From contig MSXO01000026.1 in NCBI GenBank assembly GCA_002083615.1, positions 1 to 64,000 of the forward strand: DNA of 64,000 bases, written 5' to 3'. The notes under the pieces are model-generated. The model was not told where the DNA came from, made no database searches, and saw nothing but the letters and a program-made list of their open reading frames with translations. The stretch comes from Proteobacteria bacterium ST_bin11. GTDB lineage: Bacteria > Pseudomonadota > Gammaproteobacteria > Methylococcales > Methylomonadaceae. Within the stretch, counting starts at the first letter, position 1; each line of letters begins with the position of its first letter. The translations under genes and the position numbers were made by a program. Below, piece by piece: positions 17,398 through 26,526 of the stretch.

Positions 17398-18222
17398 TTA
17401 TAAAACAAACTGCTTTTGCTCTAATTGCCCTTCCAACCAAGTTAGTAATTCCTTTGCGCTGCCGAGATTGGCCTGATTGATAGGTAACGCGTTCTCGTCG
17501 CATAGCGCTTTCCAACGAGTCAGCAGCGTTTTCAACTTTGCAGCATTTGCGACCGTAAAATGAAATTGGTCAAGTAATTGCACGTATAGCTCGTGCGGGG
17601 AGTCATCAGGCAAGGAGCGTTTCAAACTGATTAACACCGCCAACAACTCTTCGACTTCCGGCACTCGCGTAGCGAGCATATCCGTAACAATGTCTTCCCT
17701 AATATTCCCCAGAGGGGACTCGATATTATCTGAAACTATCTTTAGACAGTGAATCAATTCACTGGAACTAAATTTGATGGCAATCTCATAGAAAGCCGAG
17801 GCCTCCATATCTCGCAGATTATCGTCTGCATATTCGCCATCAGCTTCAGACAAGCTAACTAACGGCAAAGTCTGGCAGGACTTGTTGAATGCGAATTGGG
17901 GATAAAAGCGTCGATTAGTCTCGGCGTCGGTGATTTTATCCACCAGAAAACAACTACCTAGCACTTGGCTGCGATGACCAGCGATGCCGACGTTCAGCAT
18001 TATAGGTGGCGTCCTTGAACTAAACTGCGCCATGGTGTATCCCACAGCAGCGGCCATGGCAATTTTACCGATGCCAGTGATAACCACGACGGTTTCGGTA
18101 TTGCTATAAGTAGCGAAAGGCTGTTTTGTTGCCTGCTTTTTTAAATGCCAAGCCTGAATAAACGACTTCGCTTCACAAGGCAAGGCTACAAAAATGAAGC
18201 TTGGCTGTGCCAAATTAATCAC
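17398..18222 (-). CDS. Nucleoside phosphorylase superfamily protein
   Basis: The N-terminal part has the layout of the phosphorylase/MTA-SAH nucleosidase fold: FVALPCEAKSF, VITGIGKIAMAAAVGY, NVGIAGH and the diagnostic DMEASAFYEIA, whose Glu binds ribose hydroxyls. A helical C-terminal part of about 90 residues is extra. The base-pocket residues are not clear enough to name the substrate. The GTG at 18222 is chosen because it leaves room for a promoter before the divergent rsd; the open frame runs up to a TTG at 18276. It stands alone on the minus strand. Confidence 0.72.
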   Translation of the reverse strand: MINLAQPSFIFVALPCEAKSFIQAWHLKKQATKQPFATYSNTETVVVITGIGKIAMAAAVGYTMAQFSSRTPPIMLNVGIAGHRSQVLGSCFLVDKITDAETNRRFYPQFAFNKSCQTLPLVSLSEADGEYADDNLRDMEASAFYEIAIKFSSSELIHCLKIVSDNIESPLGNIREDIVTDMLATRVPEVEELLAVLISLKRSLPDDSPHELYVQLLDQFHFTVANAAKLKTLLTRWKALCDENALPINQANLGSAKELLTWLEGQLEQKQFVL

Positions 18223-18321
18223 ACTTTTAAAAGAAAACTCTTTAAATTTTAAGATATTGTTGAACCTTGTTAACAATTAACATAGATTTAAGGCTCGTTT
18301 ATTATCAAAGGGAGATGTATC

Positions 18322-18768
18322 GTGACTGAATTGTTTTCCGCCCATACCGACACCTGCTCAAATAGCCTGCATCTCGTGACAAGCTTACAGGAAGAGCGTT
18401 CCGCAGTCTGGTCTTTGTACTGCCAGATCGCTGAGATGAAACCCTACTCCAGCGAAAATCGGATTCGCCCCGTATTGTCTAAGTTTTCCCAGCTACTGAT
18501 CGATTATGTATCGCTAGGCCACTTCAGCATTTACGAACACTTGCTGGCAGAGAAACAAGATCAGTCGTCGGTTTTAAGTTTCGCCGAACAGATTTATCCG
18601 GCTTTTTCCAACACTACCGCATCAGCAGTCAGTTTCAGCGATACCTACGATGATGGGAATCGTAAATTCAAAACCGACAAACTCGCTCAGGACCTGTCTG
18701 TGCTCGGCGAACAACTCGCCGAACGCATGGAGCTTGAAGACCGACTCTGCTCCATGCTGTTGCATTAA
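18322..18768 (+). CDS. rsd: Anti-sigma70 factor Rsd/AlgQ family
   Basis: A 148-residue helical protein of the Rsd/AlgQ family, which binds region 4 of the housekeeping sigma factor and shifts RNA polymerase toward alternative sigma factors. Family features are ERSAVWSLYCQIA, FSQLLIDYVSLGHFSIYEHL, then FSDTYDD, and the end LGEQLAERMELEDRL. It starts with GTG at 18322 preceded by GGGAG at seven bases. The gene is divergent from the phosphorylase-like gene and convergent with the UPF0182 gene, 36 bases away. Confidence 0.87.
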   Translation: MTELFSAHTDTCSNSLHLVTSLQEERSAVWSLYCQIAEMKPYSSENRIRPVLSKFSQLLIDYVSLGHFSIYEHLLAEKQDQSSVLSFAEQIYPAFSNTTASAVSFSDTYDDGNRKFKTDKLAQDLSVLGEQLAERMELEDRLCSMLLH

Positions 18769-18804
18769 CCAACTGTCAGGTTTTTTTGATACGCCGCCGG
18801 CTGG

Positions 18805-21441
18805 CTATTTACCTTCGGCGGCTGAAATACCCGATACAGGGCTATTGGCCCCAGTAATAAATAAATCTTTCAACCTGCTAAACGCGGCTTGTAAGGTTTT
18901 ATCCATCACCACCTGATTACCTACCGAAACAATCACCCGCGCCAGCTCAGGCATCTTGGTTTTGGTCGCCAGCATGTAAATAGGCTGTACATACAAAATC
19001 GAATTGCCCATGGTTAATATCACCATTCGGCCTTTCTTTACTTCAGAGCCCTGTTGGTTCCATAGCGTAAATTGCGCAGCTATTTCCGGATTTTGGTCAA
19101 TCAGCGCATTCACTTGTGACGGCCCATTTACCTGCACTGCCTTAGGGAATTTGAATATGGTGATACCCGGCTTATACGTAGAGTCGCAACTGGTCGGGTC
19201 AACCGTACCGGCGATCCCCACCATGCTTAAATTATCCCTGTGTATCGGCGTCATGGGGTTTACCATCACGAACTCTTCCAAATCGTTGCAGCGATCAAAA
19301 TCCATCGTGATGAAATAGGGCAGAACTGGCTGGCCATCCACGGTAGCGAACTGCCAAGTCTCCGCTTGCTCGTAAAACAGCTCCGGACTGTTTTGATGAT
19401 ATTTGGCGTAAATTTTCATTTGCATATAATACAAATCGCGCGGATAGCGCAGGTGCTTCAATAGCTCGTCCGGCATTTCCTTCAAGCTTTTGAACACGCC
19501 TGGATACGCACGGTTATACGCATTGATAATGGGGTCTTTAGGATCGGAGATGTAGTAATCGACGCTGCCGTCATAAGCATCGACCACAATTTTTACCGAG
19601 TTACGGATGTAATTGAACTTGTGTTGGCCATCCAGATAATCGTCAGCGGCTGGCTTGGAGACCGGGTAGTAGTTGGATAAGGTATAAGCATCCTGTATCC
19701 AGTAGAAGCGCTCTTTGTTCACAACCAAATACGGGTCTTTGTCCAGATGCAAAAACGGCGTCAGTGCGGTAATCCGCTCGTCGATATTACGGCGCAGCAA
19801 CAATTTGCTTTGCGCGGATATATTGGGCGAAAAGAAGATTTTTTCGTCTTTAAGATAAAAAGCGAACAACATCTTTCTGAACAGCGAGGGTATCGGTATG
19901 CCTGAGTTACCCTGATAATCCACCGAATCCCCTGGCGAAGAGCTGGAAATATCCGTGACAGCCAAATTGTTCGGCACAATCGCGTAGCGGTATTTCTCCA
20001 GGCCGTAATAGATGTCAGGATACTTAACGGAAAATCCGACATCCGAGGTCATATTCAAACCGCGCAAGTACCAAACGATAGGAATTGCGGCATCCTGAGC
20101 GGCCGGCGAAATGACCGCGCCGTATCCATGGGTATAACGCAAATGGCTGTTCTCCCAATTTTGCGCCTCCTTGGGTAATTTATCGATATTGACTTCTCGG
20201 GCGGCCAGATTGACCTGTTGATAATGGCCGTTGATAAAATAGCGGTCTTCATCGACGGTCGGAAAGCCGTAATAAGGGCGCAACCCTTCTAACTGCATAT
20301 AACTATCTATTAGGAACTCGCGGTCCCAAACCGGTATATTTTCGAAATGTTTTTTGGTTGACCACGCTTCTATATCTTTGGTGGCATCCAAATTGACCTG
20401 AAAATCGACAGTCTTGATGTTATTTAAATCAAACGCGGCCATCGTGGCGTCGATGTTATGCAAAATGGCATCACCCTCGGTACGGGTAAAATTCGGCTTA
20501 ACGACAAATTTTTCTATCAATTCTGGCAGCGTATGCGAACCCTTCAATCCCCACACAGCCAAGAATCCCAGAATGGCGAGAATAGTGGGCGTTTTACTGC
20601 GATGCCGCTCTGACAACGCATAAAAAACCACCGATATAGCGATGGCTACAAAAAACAGCACTTCAAGCCATATCAAGGGCAGTTTGTAATGCAATTCAAC
20701 AAACCCTGGCCCAAAAAATACCGGCTCATTGCCGCCAGAATAAAGCAAGGAAAAGCGTTCCAGCAAAAAGCCCCAAACCACAAATAGCACGACAAAGCCA
20801 AACAAAACCGCCAAGTGGACTTTAGCCCCTAGTGGAAATTCCTTGCTTTGATTGGGAACGAACACATGCTCCATCCAATACAGCAGACCAGTTGCCAGAA
20901 ACACCAAAACCGCTGTGATCAGCAATTCCTTCTGGATCAGCATGTAAATTGGATAGGAAAACATGTAGAAGCTGACATCGTTGCCATATACCGGATCGAC
21001 TGTACCGGACGCATTGCCAAAGAAAAACAGCAGTGCCTGTTCCCATTGCAAATAAAACGGTACCGCAATGGCCACGGCAAACAACAGCGAAATGGGGGTG
21101 TAGATTCGAGCCGAACCGCTCATGAACACATCGGCAAACCGCTGAAAACGCCGACGCTTGGAATCGTCCATCAATATTTCATCGGGCGGATTCAGGCCCA
21201 GGTAGCGAGAGGCAATCCAAAAGTGAAATAGAAAAACAGCGAAGAAAAATGCCGTCACCGCACCAGAAAAAATGAACCGGTAGAGCAGCTTCAGCCAAAA
21301 GTAAGCTTCGAACTCCAGGGATCGGAACCACCATAAATCGACGAAAAAATCGAGAAACACGAAGTAGAACGCGACGTAAAGCACAATAGCAGCCGCCAGG
21401 GTTGCTAAAACAATCGCCGGCAACAGTTTCCAGTTACTCAT
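18805..21441 (-). CDS. UPF0182 family membrane protein
   Basis: An 878-residue protein of the UPF0182/COG1615 family. Seven or so hydrophobic segments occupy the first 320 residues, beginning with LATLAAAIVLYVAFYFVFL. A large soluble domain follows, rich in Tyr and Pro (for example YGFPTVDEDRYFINGHYQQV). The length and two-part layout fit the family, whose role is unknown. It stands alone, convergent with rsd, with a 360-base gap upstream. The GATE-like or transport roles sometimes suggested for such proteins cannot be judged here. Confidence 0.9.
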   Translation of the reverse strand: MSNWKLLPAIVLATLAAAIVLYVAFYFVFLDFFVDLWWFRSLEFEAYFWLKLLYRFIFSGAVTAFFFAVFLFHFWIASRYLGLNPPDEILMDDSKRRRFQRFADVFMSGSARIYTPISLLFAVAIAVPFYLQWEQALLFFFGNASGTVDPVYGNDVSFYMFSYPIYMLIQKELLITAVLVFLATGLLYWMEHVFVPNQSKEFPLGAKVHLAVLFGFVVLFVVWGFLLERFSLLYSGGNEPVFFGPGFVELHYKLPLIWLEVLFFVAIAISVVFYALSERHRSKTPTILAILGFLAVWGLKGSHTLPELIEKFVVKPNFTRTEGDAILHNIDATMAAFDLNNIKTVDFQVNLDATKDIEAWSTKKHFENIPVWDREFLIDSYMQLEGLRPYYGFPTVDEDRYFINGHYQQVNLAAREVNIDKLPKEAQNWENSHLRYTHGYGAVISPAAQDAAIPIVWYLRGLNMTSDVGFSVKYPDIYYGLEKYRYAIVPNNLAVTDISSSSPGDSVDYQGNSGIPIPSLFRKMLFAFYLKDEKIFFSPNISAQSKLLLRRNIDERITALTPFLHLDKDPYLVVNKERFYWIQDAYTLSNYYPVSKPAADDYLDGQHKFNYIRNSVKIVVDAYDGSVDYYISDPKDPIINAYNRAYPGVFKSLKEMPDELLKHLRYPRDLYYMQMKIYAKYHQNSPELFYEQAETWQFATVDGQPVLPYFITMDFDRCNDLEEFVMVNPMTPIHRDNLSMVGIAGTVDPTSCDSTYKPGITIFKFPKAVQVNGPSQVNALIDQNPEIAAQFTLWNQQGSEVKKGRMVILTMGNSILYVQPIYMLATKTKMPELARVIVSVGNQVVMDKTLQAAFSRLKDLFITGANSPVSGISAAEGK

Positions 21442-21745
21442 AATTTCCTCTTTACTTAGATATCCGATCGCTTACCAACGGAACAGTACACCAAACCACG
21501 GTCGGAAATGTCCGCTCAACAACAATGGCTGAGCATTCTAACACCCAAATCCGGATTGTGATTGTCCGGCATATTGCCCGATTGTTCACTGAATTACCGA
21601 GCCGTTTGCGCTTGGCAAAACAGCCCTATTCAAACCGAGAATAAAAAACTAATTGTTCATATACAGGCAGGCTTTCTTCTCACTGCCAAAATCTTAAACA
21701 TTGGGACTTAGGCACGACGCGAAGTCTCTATAGCCCGACAGCAAA
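21442..21745. other. Intergenic stretch upstream of the UPF0182 gene
   Basis: Between the UPF0182 start and the terminator of the multicopper oxidase gene. It should carry the UPF0182 promoter. I see no ORF, repeat or recognisable RNA in it. Confidence 0.5.
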
Positions 21746-21778
21746 ACGCCGCTGCCGAGACTGGCTCGACAGCGGCGT
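21746..21778 (-). terminator. Intrinsic terminator of the multicopper oxidase gene
   Basis: Strong GC-rich hairpin, ACGCCGCTG-C-CGAG against CTCG-A-CAGCGGCGT with one mismatch, followed on the minus strand by TTTTGCT. It is 24 bases beyond the oxidase stop. Confidence 0.8.
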
Positions 21779-21801
21779 CGCTAAGCTATAAAAGCGCTGG
21801 A

Positions 21802-23532
21802 TTACTTCTTAAACATCGCCAAAATCCGCTGGCGATTGGCAAACCCTACGTATAGCAAGCCACCCAACATCAAGCCATACAACAATTGCCCGATAAAAGA
21901 CGACTGGGCCCCTGCCGCTTCGGCTTTCGCTGCGGCATCGCCCGTATTCAGCGGAGGAGGCGGTGGTGGTACAAAAGCCACTTGCTTTTTATTACTTATT
22001 TCCGGCAAACCCAAACTTTTCCAAGCGTCGTAATCTTGCCAAGCTGGGTATTTCCCAAGCCAGAACTCCTTGGTGAAGTAAGGAGCCAAGCTCATACCAT
22101 GCACTTTTGGTATGCCTTTTTCGTCAGCAAACCCTTTGTAAACCACCAAACTGATATCGCCACCTTCACCGACACCGTTAGTGGTAAAGGATTTCTCGAC
22201 GTGATCATGAAACATCCAAACGCCTTGCCCAAAGCTGTTCAAACCGTCGTCAACTCCACTCAACTCCAAATCAAGCCGCTGGGCGGGCACCATGCCGTGC
22301 ACATCGCGCTTAATATAAGAGTTGGGACCATTATCGACTCCGTCGTAATGGGTAACCATCGGCTTATGACCGTGAATGTGCATAGCAAACGATTCTTCAT
22401 GGCCGTTCAACACCCGCAGTTTGACCTTTTTATTTTCCTCCATAAGGATAAGGGACTCCCTTAAAGTATAAGGAAATGACCGCCCATTCAACATGAAGTA
22501 ATCAGGTTTCGCTTCGGTGATATCGAACTCTTGATTCATGCGCCGGGCGATGATGCGCGGATCGTTCGCTGAGCGCACCATTTCATGCAATTCCTTGTCT
22601 ACAGACTGGTAGTGCAAATCGTACTCGGCCGCGTATTTCTCTTTCACGGCCACCGATGGGTGTCGGACATGACCAGCACCCACGTTGAAAGTTTGCACCC
22701 AGTTGTTGGGACGATTCTCCTCAACCACAAAAATACCCTGCAAACCCATAGGAATGTGCGTGTGCGGCTGGACATGACAATGGTAATACATGGTGCCAGG
22801 TTGACGCGGCTTGATAACGTAAGTTTTACTTTGGCCAGGCAATACGTCCATTTGACCGGTTTGACCTACACCATCATTTCCTTCGCCACTATGGTCCATG
22901 TAGGGATGATCGATACCGTGTAGATGGATTGAATGCGGGAAATAGTGGCTGTTTTCCAAAACTATCCAGATAATGTCGCCTTGCTCGACGCGAATTACTG
23001 GCGAGGGCGCCCTCAACAAGGGGTTGGCTACCGGCTCATACAAACTCAAGGTTGACATATCGCGTGTCTTCGGCGCGTACACCCAAAAAGTAGGCTGTAT
23101 GCCGGGCGCGATGTCGAAGGTCGTAGTCGGATCCTTCATGTCTGGAGAATGGCCGTTCAGCTCGGCAATTTCCAGTTTAATAATGTAATGATCGGGGTCG
23201 CCGTCGCCGTCCATGTCCTCACCCACGGTAATTGCGTCGGCGGCCAGCTGTGTCTCCATTAAGGTAGACATTGATATATTGTTGGTGCCTTTAACAAAAG
23301 CAGCGATTTCGGCAGGATTATCGGGGTTACACATCCGTGATTCTTGAATTTCGACTCCGTCGATCACTTGCGCATCACGCCACTTGGCATCGGTAAATTC
23401 GGAACAAATTTCCTCTGCCGCACCCATCTTGACGCTAGTGGTCGCCGGTAGCTTATCTACCGCCGCCATAGCCCATTGCGACGCCGGAAGCAGGATGGCG
23501 CCACACAGAATGGGGATAACCTTTTTATGCAT
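21802..23532 (-). CDS. Membrane-anchored multicopper oxidase with type 1 ligands in the first cupredoxin domain
   Basis: A 576-residue exported oxidase. A signal peptide ends near residue 23 and a C-terminal membrane helix lies at about 545-565, so it is anchored on the periplasmic side. Copper motifs are HLHG (203-206), HCHVQPHTHIPM (251-262), HIHGH (385-389) and HDHVEKS (442-448). The Cys-His-Met type 1 set is therefore in the first copper domain, and the position that carries Cys in laccases is Asp443. A DxDxD loop (107-115) may bind calcium. The order of motifs suggests a two-domain type enzyme with the type 2/3 cluster shared between domains. A role in copper or metal oxidation is plausible but not shown. 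Confidence 0.85.
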   Translation of the reverse strand: MHKKVIPILCGAILLPASQWAMAAVDKLPATTSVKMGAAEEICSEFTDAKWRDAQVIDGVEIQESRMCNPDNPAEIAAFVKGTNNISMSTLMETQLAADAITVGEDMDGDGDPDHYIIKLEIAELNGHSPDMKDPTTTFDIAPGIQPTFWVYAPKTRDMSTLSLYEPVANPLLRAPSPVIRVEQGDIIWIVLENSHYFPHSIHLHGIDHPYMDHSGEGNDGVGQTGQMDVLPGQSKTYVIKPRQPGTMYYHCHVQPHTHIPMGLQGIFVVEENRPNNWVQTFNVGAGHVRHPSVAVKEKYAAEYDLHYQSVDKELHEMVRSANDPRIIARRMNQEFDITEAKPDYFMLNGRSFPYTLRESLILMEENKKVKLRVLNGHEESFAMHIHGHKPMVTHYDGVDNGPNSYIKRDVHGMVPAQRLDLELSGVDDGLNSFGQGVWMFHDHVEKSFTTNGVGEGGDISLVVYKGFADEKGIPKVHGMSLAPYFTKEFWLGKYPAWQDYDAWKSLGLPEISNKKQVAFVPPPPPPLNTGDAAAKAEAAGAQSSFIGQLLYGLMLGGLLYVGFANRQRILAMFKK

Positions 23533-23786
23533 ACAAAACCTCTTAAAACAGACGAATTGACGGAAGCCTTCAAGGTTTCCGAATATCAGAAAAGCCAGAT
23601 ACTGTAACCAGAACCCATGGGTAAAGTACAGTAATTATTTAGGGAACATCCTGACAATCCCGACCGGTATTGCGCAGCCACCAAACGAACTAATTCGACT
23701 AGGCGACTAATGCCTTATAATTCCACGACGAGCGATTATTACCAGTCATTCCGAGACATTTTTGCAACGGACCACTCAGCTAAATT

Positions 23787-25487
23787 ATGCCCAGTATCAG
23801 AGTATTGCTTTGTTTGATTTTCATTTTTTTAGTTCACGGTAGTTTCGCCTGGCTGAGCAATCAGCCGCAAGACGCCGGCACCGACGTGCCGTCCGGCAAG
23901 CTGATGAGCCTGTCCTTCGCACCGTTTCGGGAAGGTTTTAGCCCCTTAGAAGAAAAATTCCCGTTACCGGAACATATCGACGAAGACTTGCGCCTGCTCG
24001 CCGATAAAACCGAAACCATACGCACTTACTCCAGCCTTGGCGGCCAACAGCCCACTCCGAATCTAGCTCGCAAATACGGTTTGAAAATGATCCAAGGCGC
24101 TTGGCTCGGTTATGGCTACAAAGATAACACCAACGAAGTCAATGCCTTGATCAAATCCGCCAACGAGCATCCCGATGTTGTGAAACGAGTCATTGTCGGC
24201 AACGAAGTGTTATTGCGCGGCGACATGGATGTCGACCGCTTAATCGGCTACATCCGCGAGGTGAAGAAGGCGGTCAAGCAACCTGTGTCTTATGCCGACG
24301 TCTGGTCGATGTACATGAAGTACCCCAAATTGATTAACGAAGTGGACTTCATCACCATCCACATTTTGCCTTATTGGGAAGACGAGCCGATTTCGGTGGA
24401 GAATGCTTCGCAACATCTGGAAAAAATTGTTAAACAGGTTGAGGATGAAGCGCGCGGCGTCGCTCCGGGCAAGCCTATTCTAATTGGTGAGTCCGGCTGG
24501 CCCAGCGCCGGCAGACAGCGCGGCATGGCTATACCCGGCGTCGTCAACGAGGCCAAGTTCATTCGTGGCATGATACAGGTCGCCAATCGCCATGGATTTG
24601 ATTACAACATTGTCGAAGCGTTTAACCAACCCTGGAAAAGCGAGCTGGAAGGCGTGGTTGGCGCAAACTGGGGATTATTCTCCGCCGACCGGGAACCGGT
24701 GTTCCCATTGACCGGCCCGGTGAATGAGGCACCCAATTGGTCGATCCGTTTTGCCGTCGCAACGCTGATCTGGTTGCTGGCAATCGTGAAGTATGCCAAA
24801 AAGCTAGAACACGTTTCGCTGATCCGCTTATTGATGTTTTTCACTCTGGCACAAGTCTTCGGGGTTTGCTTGGTGACATTGGCCGATTTCCTCTGGTATA
24901 CCAGTTACAACGTCTGGCAAAGGCTTTACACGATGACACTAGTGATAGCGAATACCGCTCTCGGCGCGCTGCTGCTACAGCGTACTAGCGATATTTTGAT
25001 CGATAAACCCAATTGCGTTTGGCTAGCCAATAACTTGAGAGTCGGCTATTTGCTCTTCATATTTTTGGCACTTTATAAAACCTACGGCCTCGCCATGCAT
25101 GGCCGTTATTTAAGTTTTCCTATCGAACAGTTCACTGTTCCGGCTTTTGGGATAATCGGATTGATGGCTTGTAAGTGGCTGTGCGGGCGCGTACTAAATG
25201 GTCGAGTCTTAGTGTTTGATAGTTTAGTTGGCCGTAGCGTGCAAAGCCCTCGCGATCGGTTTCTTGCTTATCTATTAAGCTTTGGCGCTATCGCCCTAAT
25301 ACTGGGAGAAACCAAAGCTTTTATGGATGGTCGGGATTTTATTCAGGCCCACCCCGGCTTTTCGGAAGGCATTCCCTTTGCTCTGAGCTATACGTTTTAT
25401 AACCAACAACTGCTTGGCTGGTTGTCTTGCTTAGCGTGTTTATCCTTGCCGTTCTGGGCTCGCAATTCTGGCAAACAGGACGCTTAG
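23787..25487 (+). CDS. GH17 family glycoside hydrolase/glucosyltransferase with membrane tail
   Basis: A 566-residue protein. An N-terminal signal anchor (1-22) precedes a glycoside hydrolase family 17 barrel (about 40-310) that acts on beta-1,3-glucans. The acid residue is in VGNEVLL and the nucleophile in GESGWPSAG. The rest is a block of about seven membrane segments from residue 310 to the end. GH17 fused to membrane helices is known in proteobacterial glucan synthesis and remodelling, where it may branch or cyclise glucans. No glycosyltransferase partner gene is adjacent. The ATG at 23787 starts the signal anchor directly. Confidence 0.87.
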   Translation: MPSIRVLLCLIFIFLVHGSFAWLSNQPQDAGTDVPSGKLMSLSFAPFREGFSPLEEKFPLPEHIDEDLRLLADKTETIRTYSSLGGQQPTPNLARKYGLKMIQGAWLGYGYKDNTNEVNALIKSANEHPDVVKRVIVGNEVLLRGDMDVDRLIGYIREVKKAVKQPVSYADVWSMYMKYPKLINEVDFITIHILPYWEDEPISVENASQHLEKIVKQVEDEARGVAPGKPILIGESGWPSAGRQRGMAIPGVVNEAKFIRGMIQVANRHGFDYNIVEAFNQPWKSELEGVVGANWGLFSADREPVFPLTGPVNEAPNWSIRFAVATLIWLLAIVKYAKKLEHVSLIRLLMFFTLAQVFGVCLVTLADFLWYTSYNVWQRLYTMTLVIANTALGALLLQRTSDILIDKPNCVWLANNLRVGYLLFIFLALYKTYGLAMHGRYLSFPIEQFTVPAFGIIGLMACKWLCGRVLNGRVLVFDSLVGRSVQSPRDRFLAYLLSFGAIALILGETKAFMDGRDFIQAHPGFSEGIPFALSYTFYNQQLLGWLSCLACLSLPFWARNSGKQDA

Positions 25488-25676
25488 ATTTTACGTTAGC
25501 GGGCATTAAGCCATAACACCCGCTTTTCCTGGAAAGATTGCTTTAATATCGAGAGACAGTTTGCCGCGCGTCAATTTGTCACATTTTCAAAACAGGTTTC
25601 CCCCATTAAACTGTATGCAACTCTTATGTATGCGCTCCCTCTCCTAAAGGGTAAAGAGTTTTAATATCCTTCCTCA

Positions 25677-25703
25677 ATGCGGCCATAGCGCCGCATCTTT
25701 TTT
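25677..25703 (+). terminator. Intrinsic terminator in the leader of the M41-like gene
   Basis: Perfect 7-base-pair stem ATGCGGC / GCCGCAT around CATAGC, then CTTTTTT. It lies 190 bases after the GH17 stop and only 20 bases before the ATG at 25723. It either ends a short RNA started near 25610 or acts as an attenuator. A second pairing, CTCTT with AAGAG and CCCT with AGGG (25620-25660), sits just upstream. Confidence 0.75.
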
Positions 25704-25722
25704 CTGGATGAGGTGGCTGTCT

Positions 25723-26409
25723 ATGGATCGAAATTACTATTCAACTACTTCAACTTTCGTGCACCCCAACGAATTCAATTGGCGCACAGCTTTCCATGAA
25801 GCAGGCCATGCCGCGGCTATTCATCTCGGCAACCGCCAAAAACAACTACCTCCGGTATTTTTCGAAATACATATCAAGCGGCCAAACAATGCTTACGACG
25901 ATTTTTTCGCGAAAGTAATAGACGGCAACCTCATTCAGAATTTGCCAATTGCCGTTGTGGAAAGCTTTACAGAACTGCCCGACACTCATCAGCAACATGC
26001 TTGCCAACGCGCTTACGAAGCAGATGTGGTGAACTTATTGGTGGGACCTTTGGCGGAAGCCAAATATGTATCTATTCGAGACGACGAAGTTTTTAACATT
26101 AATTTAATCAATTTCAATGCGTTGCATAACTACGGCGGCTACAGCGACCTGGAAAAAGCCCTAAGTTACCTGGATCATTTCATTGCATCAAAAGTCCAGC
26201 GCGAAGAGAAAATGCAGGAATTACTACTCCAGGCATTTGGTTTTATCGACAATCGCCGTCACTGGAAATGTATCCTGAATCTAGCCCACTATATCTTGGA
26301 GAGCCAGCAGGAAATCATTTCGTGCGATGAAGCGATTGGCATATTTGACCGTTGCCTTACCACCAATACGCCCTTCAGATCGGTGCGTTACCCGTTTCTA
26401 TTTGGCTGA
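25723..26409 (+). CDS. Stand-alone M41 (FtsH peptidase)-like zinc protease
   Basis: A 228-residue protein. HEAGH at residues 25-29 is the zinc-binding pair and catalytic Glu of the M41 family. LLVGPLAEAKY (105-115) and GGYSDLEKA (138-146) match the GxAAE and SDI/LEKAT segments of FtsH, with Asp142 as third zinc ligand. The AAA ATPase module and membrane segments of FtsH are missing, so it cannot unfold substrates by itself. Start 25723 is preceded by GAGG at nine bases; an ATG at 25708 is in frame but closer to the terminator. It stands alone. Confidence 0.75.
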   Translation: MDRNYYSTTSTFVHPNEFNWRTAFHEAGHAAAIHLGNRQKQLPPVFFEIHIKRPNNAYDDFFAKVIDGNLIQNLPIAVVESFTELPDTHQQHACQRAYEADVVNLLVGPLAEAKYVSIRDDEVFNINLINFNALHNYGGYSDLEKALSYLDHFIASKVQREEKMQELLLQAFGFIDNRRHWKCILNLAHYILESQQEIISCDEAIGIFDRCLTTNTPFRSVRYPFLFG

Positions 26410-26526
26410 AAGCAATCGAAAAAATCTTCCACAGAATCAGCAATCCTTAAGGGGCGCCACAAAAACTAAGCTATCGCGTTAGATAGTCGACCTAAACCGC
26501 ACAAGCAAACAATCAGAAAAATAGGA

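Noticed and set aside
21886..22464. 192-codon plus-strand ORF opposite the multicopper oxidase
   Set aside because: Shadow of a clear copper oxidase; no ribosome site or family motif.
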